64,000 nucleotides of DNA from Entophlyctis helioformis (lineage: Eukaryota > Chytridiomycota > Chytridiomycetes > Chytridiales > Chytriomycetaceae), in NCBI GenBank assembly GCA_025526915.1, contig JAHLKH010000117.1, forward strand, positions 21,361 to 85,360, written 5' to 3'. The notes under the pieces are model-generated. The model had not been told where the DNA came from and made no database searches. It saw nothing but the letters and a program-made list of their open reading frames with translations. Of this stretch, positions 12,977-22,416 are shown piece by piece. The position numbers and the translations under genes were made by a program. Numbering within the stretch: the first letter of the stretch is position 1; each line of letters begins with the position of its first letter.

Positions 12977-15045
12977 ATGCTGCTGGTCGTTGAGCGAGAC
13001 GGCTCGAGCGCAGGCGGCGGCCAGCGCCGCATCGTGTCGGCAAGCCCAGACGCACATCTGCTGTTTGGCCTCACGGACCTTGTGGGCTGCACCCTGCAGC
13101 TGTCCAACAGCACCGTATCCGATGCCCTCGTCATGGACTTGAGCCCGGCCCCCGCCGCCGCCGCCGCTGCCGCTGTTGCAGCCACCACCACCACCACCAC
13201 CACCACCACCACCACAGACCCTGTACATTGCTCAGATTCGCACGTGTCTCCAGCCCAGCCAACTCAGCAGCAGCCAACTCAGCAGCAGCAGTTGGCGGAG
13301 CCACAGCAGCTTCGTCTCTGCATACGGCATCGCTCAGGCACGCTTGTTGACGCCATGGCAGTCTGCGAGCCCTTGACGGAATCCACCAGCCTGTGGCGGA
13401 TACGAGACTCGTCCATGATCGAGGCCGCCATCCAACGACACACACGTGCCTTCTCTGTCGCACTCAGCCTCAGCCCATACGGCGTCGTCCAAGAGATCCA
13501 TCGCCCACCCGCGCTGCGCCAGCCTTGTCTGCCAAATGACCTGCATTCGCACTGCGGCCAGATCTCGGCTGCAAGCACTCTTCCCCTCACCAGCGACCCA
13601 GATGCACATCAGTCACTGTGCGAGCGTCTCTTTGCAACCAACGTTGTCTTGCACCGGCCCATCATGTCCTTTGTGCACAATGACGATCTGCCGCGTCTGT
13701 TTCGCGCTCTCAATCAGCTGCCTGCACCGTCTCTCGAACTGTCGCTCAGCTCGTGCCATTTGCTGTCCAGCTCGCCATCGCCGTCGTCTTGCTTATCGTT
13801 GGACATGCATTCTTCATTGCCCTCTGCATCCTTCAAGTCCTTTGGTCTGCCGTCCTTGTCGCGGTTCTCCATGCGCTGGCGCGTGGATCCACTCCTTCAA
13901 CCGCACACGCCTCAAGACAGCCCGCCCGCCATCTCATCTTCTGCACAGCCACAGTCACAGCCATCCAACATACCCCTTTTTAACGCCGCGCCGGCATGGA
14001 CAAACTCGGACCACACCTCTTTGGAAGCAGCTCGTTCGGACACGCAAGGAAATGGCGATTCCAGCCACGCCGTCCCTGTTACCATGCCTCACGACCCAGA
14101 CTTTTTATCAGACGCAGCGTTGCTGCCCGTCCGCAGCCCGCTGCTGCTCAACGACTCCTATTTCGACCCTCGATCGTCACCGTCGCCGTCACCGTCGCCA
14201 TCGCCAGTGTCGCGCTCTCCCTCCTCGCCACGGTCGCCCTTCCAGCCGCTCGATCGTGATGACGAAAAGTATTTCTGGCTCGAGGTCGAAGCAAAGCCGT
14301 GCGGTGACACCATACTTTGCTTTTTGCATCTTGTGGACAACATTTCCAGCAAGACGTCGCCATGCACGCCGTCTGTCATGGACGGCTTGGATATGCGGAC
14401 ATGGTCTGCTGTCGATCACCATTCCTCTGCGTCAGCCATGCAGGCACTGCCCTTGCTCACAAAAGGTGTTTTTGATCTCATCGCGTCAATGCTCAACTTG
14501 GCTGCCAGCACTGTCCTAGCAATCGGTATCCCCAAAACGGCTGGCGTTGAAGACGTGCCGGAGCTGATCCAGCGTGGCTCGTTCCAGTTGCAGGTACCTT
14601 GTCTTTGCGTGATCGCTCCTGCATGTCTGTCATTCCAACCGCCACGACTGCCCGTCTAACCACCGCGCGTGCTGCATTCTCCAACCCCGCCAAACAGAAC
14701 TATGGCCGCTTTGTCCGCCGACAGATGGCTGCGACACTGGGCGAAAAGACCATGGCCAAGCTCGAAGATGCCGTGGTGTCTGTTGAGGCTTCTGCGCCTG
14801 TTGCGTTTGTCAAAGACTCTGCAGGTGCGATCGGCGCCAGACTGCTGTTGATCTGCCGCAGCCTGCTTGGCGACAAGCTGTGCGATGTGAGTCTTGCTTG
14901 GCCTGTTCCTTCCGATGCCGTCTTGCGCACACGAGACGCATTGGCTTCATTGTGAGAATCGGGTGCTGACCACCGTGCGCATCCACGTTCTGGCCGCCAG
15001 TTTTGCTTGTGCCTGATTCCACAACGGCCAGCCCTGCAGCTTTGA
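12977..15045 (+). CDS. PAS-like low-complexity protein, function unknown
   Basis: Exons 12977-14593, 14698-14886 and 15001-15045 give about 616 residues, ending CLIPQRPALQL. Near residues 17-40 the sequence RRIVSASPDAHLLFGLTDLVG resembles the start of a PAS sensor domain; the rest of a PAS fold is only weakly visible. The N-terminal third carries poly-Ala, poly-Thr (from an ACC microsatellite at about 13184-13216) and Gln-rich runs. A Ser/Pro-rich stretch with an SPSPSPSP run lies near 14165-14225, followed by a better conserved-looking C-terminus (YFWLEVEAKPCGDTILCFLHLVD, then LPLLTKGVFDLIASMLNL). Signalling or transcriptional regulation is possible but not shown. It is convergent with HOP2. 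Confidence 0.6.
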
Positions 15046-15154
15046 TCTACACCTCGCATGTCGGCACAACAGCACCTGCATCTTCATCCGTCTCAATGCC
15101 CAGAGTTGCCTGGTTGATCATGATCCAATGCATACATTCATACATACACACCTT

Positions 15155-16294
15155 CACTTGTCAATAGAGGTGCTCCCTGTCCCTTGCCCATCCACGCACA
15201 CACGCTGCCATGAATGCGTTGCAAGCAACCTACCAGAAGCTGGCTGCTGTCCGTGACTGCATCTGCCAGCTGCGACCAGATGGACTGGAACAGCTTGCGA
15301 CGCGCTGCCCATTCGCGTTGATGCTTGACAAACAGCGCGTTGATCTGCTTGCACGACTCGTCCGAGTACTGGCACTCGCCGCTGGTGGCGGCACATAGAC
15401 GGGCCTCCAGACTGGCAATCTGCTCCGCGTGCAGGCCAGCTTGTTAGCACTCTTGGCAGTTGATGGCTGACAGAGGCGTGACTGTGCCGCACCTCGCTGT
15501 GCATCTGGTTGAGCAAGCCCGGCAGCGTGTCTGTTGGATGTGTTTTGAGCAGCCCAGCAAGACCTGGGCACAAGATCCAAGTACAGAATGGCCAGCTGGG
15601 CGGTCAGTCCCCAGGTGCGTGGATCGGCCCGCACGCCACTCACGCTGGTTGTCGACACGCAGCTGAGCCAAGTGAGTGAGTGTGTGAGTGAGTGAGTCAG
15701 TGAGCTAGTGAATGTATATGCAAATGCATGATGCATGATGCATGATGCATGATGCACACGAGCACGGAATGCACGACGGGATGTGAGACACGAACGGCAC
15801 GCGACACACCCGCTCGCGAGATACGGCCAGCTGCTGCTCGCACGCCTCGAGCTCTGCCCGCATGGCGTCGCTCTCGTCGCGTCCGTCGCACACGTCGACT
15901 GCCTCCTGGACCGGCGCGTAGATGACCTGCTTGCCATACTGCTTTGCGTGGATGAGCTCTGTGGCGCCAGGGCAGAGGCTCGGGCGTGTCAGCGATCGGC
16001 AGTGCAGCAAGGCCTGCGCGTGAGACACCACGCAGGATGTGCATGGCGTTGGCTGGCTGGCTCGATGGGATGGATGGCTGCATAGATGGGATGGATGGAT
16101 GGCTCGATGGATGGATGGAAAGAGCACACGTGAGACGCACTCTGGTCCGCACAGGTGGCGAGCAGCTTGGCCAGGGCCGCCTTTGCGATCGCGCCCTTCA
16201 TGTTGCTGAAGATGTCGTTGGCGTTGTACGGCCTGTTCTGCTTGCGCAGATACGCCAGCACCAAGTTCTGCTGCTGCTGCTGCTGGCTGGCCAT
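15155..16294 (-). CDS. HOP2: HOP2/PSMC3IP, meiotic recombination cofactor
   Basis: Nuclear partner of Mnd1 that stimulates Dmc1/Rad51 strand exchange in meiosis. The start at 16294 gives MASQQQQQQNLVLAYLRKQN. Residues 10-50 form the winged-helix domain (RPYNANDIFSNMKGAIAKAA), which continues after an intron (donor after 16141, acceptor before 15958) as KLIHAKQYGKQVIYAPVQ. A coiled-coil region in small exons follows (TLPGLLNQMHSE; EQIASLEARL), then the C-terminal SGECQYSDESCKQINALFVK...REWAARRKLF block typical of Hop2. The exact last exon is uncertain; the stop falls between about 15125 and 15160. Introns contain GAGT and GATGCAT microsatellites (about 15672-15760) and GATG repeats (about 16055-16120). 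Its start codon is only 65 bp from that of the divergent MEK gene. Confidence 0.82.
15672..15760. repeat. Microsatellites GAGT and GATGCAT in a HOP2 intron
   Basis: A GAGT-type run (about 15672-15705) is followed by four to five tandem units of about 7 nt, GCATGAT-like (about 15725-15758). Both lie inside an intron of the HOP2 homologue. Confidence 0.8.
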
Positions 16295-16359
16295 CGGCTT
16301 CGTTGGGCAAGCGAGTTTCCGCGACAAAGGCAACCCGCAGCGAAACCCACAGCCGCACC
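16295..16359. promoter_or_regulatory. 65-bp interval between divergent HOP2 and MEK start codons
   Basis: Start codons face away from each other at 16294 (minus) and 16360 (plus). The 65 bp between them must hold both 5' leaders and a shared core promoter, unless upstream non-coding exons exist. No TATA-like box is visible and the interval is G/C-rich. Confidence 0.4.
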
Positions 16360-18317
16360 ATGTCTGCTTCACCATCCACGGTCCGCAAGGCCAAGCCCGT
16401 GCGCCTCAACCTCAAGCCCGGCATCACGCCCAGCGCTGCGGGCATAAGCCAGGAGGTCGAGTCGCCCTCGTCGGTGCTGGCCCCGCAGCTCGCCGACCTG
16501 TCCATACCCAAGAACCTCCAGCTGGATCTCAAGACCGAGGACATTGTCGTCCTGCAGGAGCTTGGCGCTGGAAACGGCGGCACCGTGTCCAAGGTGCAGC
16601 ACAAGCCCACAAACACCATCATGGCCCGCAAGGTGCGTCTGCGTGTCTGTCCACCTGCCTGCCCGGCTGCCTGCCCGTCTGCATGTCTGCATGTCCGTCT
16701 GTCTGTCCGTCTCTGTTTGCCTCTGCCCTTGTCGGTGCGTTTTCCCCACGCCTTCCACGACCACGACCACGACCGCAACCACAACCACGCCTATGGCCAT
16801 GCCAACGCCAACGCCAACGTTTGCAGCCGCCCAAGCCAGCAGCCTGGTCTGGCTGTTCGTGTGCGTGCCACCGCAGCTGCATCCATGGCACCTCCTGCTT
16901 CGTCCGGCATGCTAGCCCGCTTGGCAGCGTTGGCATGCCCGTGTCTGCCGCTCCTTGGCCTGCTCCTTGTCTATGTGGCGTGGCGTGGCGTGGCATGGCA
17001 GCCGCTGTCTGCGTGCGGCATCCTTGCAGCCACATCAGACACGCATCCCCTCATACTGGTTGACCAAACGCATCGCATCTCAGCCCCCCATGCTGCAAAC
17101 ACGTGCCCGTGGCGGCTGCTGACTGTGCTGCGTGCTGCTGGTGCTTGCATCACGGCATCACTCGCTGCCGATTAGATTATCCATGTCGAGGCCAAGAACA
17201 GCGTCAGGAGGCAGATCCTCCGTGAGCTGCAGATCTTGCACAAGTGCAACTCGCCATACATTGTGTCGTTCTACGGCGCGTTCCTGAGCGAGGGTGACAT
17301 CTCCATCTGCATGGAGTACATGAACTGCGGCTCGCTGGACCACATCTACAAGAAGACTGGCCCTGTCTCGGAGGACATCACGGGCAAGATTGCACATGCG
17401 GTGCTTTCTGGCCTTGTCTACCTGTACGACGAGCACCGGATCATCCACCGAGGCACGTGCCAACTAAGCAGATGGCTTGGCTGCGTCTGCAACGTTGAGG
17501 CGCTGACTCTCTTGCCTCATGCACCCGCCTACGGGCCGTGTTCCTATTGGCATGAATGTGGCCCATCAGACGTCAAGCCAAGCAACATCCTGCTAGACTC
17601 CCAAGGCCGTATCAAGATTGCAGACTTTGGCGTGTCTGGGCAGCTGATCAACTCGGTTGCAAACACATTTGTTGGCACCAGTGCTTACATGTCGGTGAGT
17701 CTGGCGGCCGAATATTGGGGGGCTTTTGCTGTTCTCTCCGTCATGTCTTTTTTTCAAACTGACCAATCCATCCGAATCTCCATCACCTGGACGGCGAATC
17801 GACTCTTCATGGGTTGGCCCCATTGCACAGCCCGAGAGAATTCAAGGTGGAAAATACTCGGTCCAGTCTGACGTGTGGAGTCTGGGCATGACTCTGATGG
17901 AGCTTGTCTTGGGCAAGTTCCCGTTCCCTCCCGACGGAAAGCCGCTCTCCGTGTTTGAGCTTCTCGAGTACATTGTGCATGAGCCAGTCCCGACCCTGCC
18001 GCCCAATCAGTTCACCAAGGAGTTTGAAGACTTTATTGCTCGCAGGTACGCGTGCGCAGAACCGCGTTGTGTCTGCTCGCAGCAGTTCGTTTATCTAACC
18101 GCTGTGCATCTCTGCTACGCTGACAGTCTAATCAAGGATCCTGCTACACGACCAACGCCGTCCGAGTTGTTGGTGAGTGCTTTGGTGGAATCGGCCTCGT
18201 GCACGCAGTCGACTAACATGGATATCCTGCGTTGCACAGACGGATCCGTTCTGTGTGGCAATAGCAGCAAAGGAAGTGGACTTGGCTGGCTTTGTCAAGC
18301 CGCTCCACAAAGGCTGA
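16360..18317 (+). CDS. MEK-type MAP kinase kinase (MEK1/Ste7 class)
   Basis: Dual-specificity kinase that phosphorylates a MAPK TEY loop. Exons: 16360-16632, 17176-17452, 17570-17694, 17831-18045, 18127-18172 and 18240-18317; all junctions keep frame, giving 337 residues. Seen: [13 protein letters not shown] (Gly loop), TIMARKIIHVE (ATP lysine at the first junction), [60 protein letters not shown] and [11 protein letters not shown]. The activation loop has Ser and Thr four residues apart (SVANT), like fungal Ste7/Byr1 rather than the Ser/Ser of animal MEK1. The tail [14 protein letters not shown] is short. The N-terminus is about 65 residues with [12 protein letters not shown], resembling the MAPK-docking region of MEKs. 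Intron 1 is long (543 nt), and intron 2 starts with GC, not GT. Confidence 0.94.
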
Positions 18318-18639
18318 GCCGCCAGATGGATCGGCACTGTCCGTCAAGAGCACACCGAGTGTTTCCACGAGATTGTAACGACCACGCCTAGCAAGGAGCC
18401 AGCACGTCCCGATCCGTGGTGGCACTGGCTCCTTGGCTGATTGTGGCGTCGCGGTCTTTGGCGCGCGGGGTTCCTTGCTGTGGTTCGGGACGGTGCCGGC
18501 CAGACCAGCTGGTTCTGCATGCATGATAGGATGATGTGTTGAGGATGACTATGGCGAGGCTATTCATAGTCCATGGAATATGATCACATTGAGCACCGAA
18601 CACGGCGCATCTTTTTACAGTTTATGGTATGGGCCCTCC

Positions 18640-19543
18640 CTACGAGCTGCGACGGAGCTCCTCTTCCAGCTTTTCGACATGGCTGTCCAGGTTGTGCATG
18701 ATGGAGCCGGTTCGCCTCGCCTCGTCGCGAAGAAATGCGGGCTGGTCCAGCTCGGCCAAGTCCATGGTGTGCCCTTCAGCCGAGACTTTGCCAGACGGCA
18801 TAACATCTGCCTGCTGCTGCTGCTGTTTCTGCTGCTGCTGCTGCTGCTGCTGCCGTTGGCTCTGTCCAAGGGGTGGCCGTGAGTTGGAGTGCATCAGCCC
18901 TTGGATCTGTGCATGGCTCTGCCGGACTATTGCAAGTGATCAGCGCACGGCGACGATCGGCAGGCCACACAGGCTAGCATAGCCTGGCGTGGCAGGATAT
19001 GGCATGGCATGGCACGGCACGGCACGCAACACACACCCATGTACTCGAGGTCAACCACTTGGGCACGCAGGTCCATGATGACAGCGTCGCGATCCTTGAG
19101 CGCCTGCTCGAGCTGGACCATGCGATGACTGGTGTCGGTGTGCAAGGCCGCATCGGCAGCAGGGTCGGCAGGCGCCAGACGCTGGCTGCGTGTCCGCTCA
19201 ACGTCGAGCAGATGCGAGAGCTGGGCAACCTGCGCGGCAAGCAGCGCGCGCTCCGTGTCGGCAAAGTCGACCCGCTGCTCCATGCGCTGGCGAGCCTCGA
19301 GCGCCTTGTCCAGCTGCACGGACAGCTGCTGCATGGTGGCGAGCGACGAGCGCACGAGCGCAGCCAGGTCCGACGCACTCGCGGTGGTGCCTGCCAGTCT
19401 GTCCAGTGCATCTGGCGGGCCGTGTGAGTGCCATTGGCGTATGGCGATGTGGACAGACTGCCCTGCGCACCTTGGACGACTGCTGCAGGATCGTGCAGTG
19501 CCGGTGCGGCATCCTCCCGAGGCTTGGTTGTTGCCGACAGCAT
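18640..19543 (-). CDS. Small coiled-coil protein, family not recognised
   Basis: Exons 19543-19471, 19411-19037 and 18926-18640 total 735 nt (244 residues plus stop), with all frames kept across both introns. It starts MLSATTKPREDAAPAL. The middle is heptad-rich (residues about 45-140: DLAALVRSSLATMQQLSVQL, ERALLAAQVAQLSHLLDVER, RMVQLEQALKDRD). A Gln-rich run follows (about residues 165-185), then an acidic/basic C-terminal helix DNLDSHVEKLEEELRR-like ending RRSS. No catalytic domain is visible. It is convergent with MEK (gap 18318-18639, nothing seen) and divergent from UXS1, with repeat copy A in the promoter gap. Confidence 0.6.
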
Positions 19544-19557
19544 CCTTGGATCTGGAT

Positions 19558-19835
19558 CCAGCGTGGCATGCCAGCGGCCAAGAGTCAGCAGCCGGCATGG
19601 ACGGCCAGTCAGCGGACGGCATCTGCGAGCATGCCACCAACAAGTTTGCTTCTGTGTTGGTCGATCTGGGTGATCTGGCTCAGTTTATCGATGCAAAAAG
19701 TGGCTGGATGGCATCAAGGTGGCTGGATGGCTGGACGCTCGCCGTCTGGTGGGTGCGTCGAGTGGAGCAGCTGGTGTTCACACAGCACATGCCGCTGTGA
19801 GATCGTCGGTGACATCTGCGAGTGCCAGAAGGGCC
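19558..19835 (+). repeat. Dispersed repeat copy A in the coiled-coil/UXS1 divergent promoter
   Basis: A 278-bp reference copy of the family. It starts CCAGCGTGGCATGCCAGCGG, includes GACGGCCAGTCAGCGGACGG, CATCTGCGAGCATGCCACC and GGCTCAGTTTATCGATG, and ends GTGCCAGAAGGGCC. Compared with copy B it has a short internal duplication around AAGTGGCTGGATGG. It lies 15 bp upstream of the coiled-coil gene start and 262 bp upstream of the UXS1 start. No terminal inverted repeat or target-site duplication could be established by eye. Confidence 0.8.
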
Positions 19836-20096
19836 AGTGCAGTTCTCGTATGGGATCCGCGTCGTGCACTGGGGGCACATCGGGCATGGCGCGACCGAGC
19901 CATCGGCGAGTGTCGCAGTGTCTGCAGGCTCTTCTCGATGCAAGGGATCCTCAGCAGCGGCCAGTAGCGTTCAGCAGTGCCCAGCAGTGCCCAGCCGTGC
20001 TCTACAGCGGGCCAGCCAGCAAGATCACGGCGGCATCCTTTGACCTCGGCATCGTGGCTTTCCATCATCATCAACAACAACAACAACAACACGAGC

Positions 20097-22090
20097 ATGA
20101 GCAGGAGCAGGAGCAGGAGCGACTCTCCTGCAACACGTGCACGCAGCGGCCACGGACGCAGCTCGCTGCTGCAGCACATCCAGCATTATGTCTTGTCGTC
20201 GGGCGGCATGCGCACGCTGGTCGCCGTGACGCTGGCGCTGTCGTTCTCGCTGCTCTTCCTTCTTTCCAACATGCAGCCAGACTCTCGAGTCATTGCCTCG
20301 CCCGTCGCCCATCCAGAGCCGGTGCCCGTGCCCGTGCCCGTGCCGGTGGCCGCCCCTGCGCCGCCGCCGATTCCCGCCAAGCCCGCAATGCCCGAGGCAG
20401 AGCCTGCAGCATCACCGTCGCCGTCGCCGTCGCTGCCGTCGCTGCCGTCGCCGCCACCGCAAGCCGCACCTGCCGCCGAGGAGAAGCAAAAGTCGATGCT
20501 CTCTGGCGCCAAGGACAAGGCGACCGCCGTCGGCCATCCAAAGTATGCGTCCAGCTTCCCGCTCGACGAGCTGCGTCCGCTGTACCTCAACCTGGCCTCT
20601 GGCCTCTCGCTCGACCCGGCCGGCTCGCTGCTCACGTACGATCCGTCCTCCAAGACCTTTCCGCCTGTGCGCAGCCTCAGCAGAAAGGACCAGATGCGCA
20701 TCCTCGTCACGGGCGGCGCTGGCTTTGTCGGCTCGCACCTTGTCGATCGCCTCATGAAGATGGGCCATCTCGTCACGGTCCTCGACAACTTCTTCACGGG
20801 CAGCCGCCACAACATCGAGCACTGGCTCGGCCACCCGCACTTTGAGCTCGTCCGCCACGACGTTGTTGGTGAGTCCGCACCCGTGTGGTTGCATGCATTG
20901 GTGCACCTTCATCTCTCTCTCTCTCACCACACACATCCACACACATCCCGATGCTTTCCTCGGCTGCCGCTTGCACGTCACTGGCCTGCCGCGCTTGCCT
21001 TGTTGACGCACATGCGGCTTGCCTTCCTGTGCGCGTGCAGATCCCTACATGATGGAGGTGGACCAGATCTACCATCTGGCATGTCCTGCGTCTCCGCCGC
21101 ACTACCAGTACAACCCCATCAAGACGGTCAAGACGAGCGTCATGGGCACCATCAACATGCTTGGCCTGGCCAAACGCACCAAGGCGCGCTTCCTCCTCAC
21201 GTCCACGTCAGGTGCAGTTGATTGCTGTCTTGCATACCCTGTAGATCTGGGCCACTCTAATCGTCCTTGTTGGCTTGGTCTGTTCAACAGAGGTGTACGG
21301 CGATCCAGAAGTTCACCCTCAGAGCGAGGACTACTGGGGTAAGATCTGCCTTGCTGCATCCACTTACACCGTCGCTGGCTGGCCAAGCTGACGCTGATCG
21401 TTTGCTGACCCATCCCTCTTTCGTCATCCAGGCCATGTCAACCCGGTGCGTGGGATTAGGCCTTGCTCCGTGCAACTTTCCCAGGTTGTCCTGCTGCCAG
21501 GCATGCGCGACTGACTCTTTTCCAACACCCCTGGTCTCTGTCCACCTGTCTCTTTCCAGATTGGCCCGCGTGCCTGCTACGATGAGGGCAAGCGCGTCGC
21601 AGAGACGCTCACATACTCGTACTCGCAGCAAGACAAGGTGGATGTGCGCGTCGTCCGCATCTTCAACACGTTTGGCCCTCGCATGAACCCCGACGACGGC
21701 CGCGTCGTGAGCAACTTTATCATCCAGGCTCTCAAGGGCCAAGACATTACCATTTACGGCGACGGCATGCAGACCCGCTCGTTCCAGTACGTGCACGACC
21801 TCGTCGACGGCCTTATCCAGACCATGAACGCCAACTACTCGCAACCCATCAACCTCGGCAACCCCGAAGAGTACACGATTGGCGAGTTCGCGACCCTCAT
21901 TCGCGACAAGGTCAATCCCAAGTCCAAGATCATCAACCTGCCCGCCACGACCGACGATCCCCAGCGTCGCCGCCCAGACATTGCTCGTGCCCGCAAGCAC
22001 ATTGACTGGGAGCCCAAGATTTCTGTCGAGCAGGGCATGGAAGAGACAATCGAATACTTTAAAAAGGTGCTCAAGTTGGACGCCAAATGA
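20097..22090 (+). CDS. UXS1: UDP-glucuronate decarboxylase (UDP-xylose synthase)
   Basis: Converts UDP-glucuronate to UDP-xylose with bound NAD+, in the Golgi lumen. Exons: 20097-20868, 21041-21211, 21291-21338, 21432-21445 (14 nt) and 21560-22090. It starts [12 protein letters not shown] single transmembrane segment (about residues 45-60, [12 protein letters not shown]) makes it a type II membrane protein. A Pro/Val-rich stem ([15 protein letters not shown]) precedes the SDR domain: [19 protein letters not shown] (NAD-binding GxxGxxG), [20 protein letters not shown]...[11 protein letters not shown], the catalytic YDEGKR (YxxxK), and [10 protein letters not shown]. It ends [14 protein letters not shown]. 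UDP-xylose implies a xylose-containing glycan. Confidence 0.95.
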
Positions 22091-22416
22091 GTGGTCTGCA
22101 CAATGAACCCGCCAATCTTGCGATCTAGTGTTTGTCAGATGGCCCATGCCATGAGCGCTGTCGCGTTAGAGAGGCTCCTTCAGGCCATGAAAGCGGAAGC
22201 ATGCTTGATGAAACTGTTCAATCGCACTCGACCCATCCCAATCAGCAAAGCACGTCCGCGCTCGGCCTGCCCATCCATCAGCCCCTGCGTCTGCGATGCG
22301 CGCTTGACCGGGGCCCTCGTGCCAAGGCAAGGCTCGTCATTTCTGGGTTCAAACGACATGCCAAGGCTGGGTCAGGAATGCCGCTCATTGTCCAGGCGAT
22401 GCTGGCGGCGTGGCAT

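Noticed and set aside
16303..16359. Upstream extension of the MEK protein (GKRVSATKATRS...)
   Set aside because: That extension begins with TTG; the first ATG in frame is 16360 and gives a sensible N-terminus.
20186..20815. Minus-strand open frame over UXS1 exon 1
   Set aside because: Low-complexity shadow of the Pro/Val-rich stem and NAD-binding exon; the plus strand is clearly coding.
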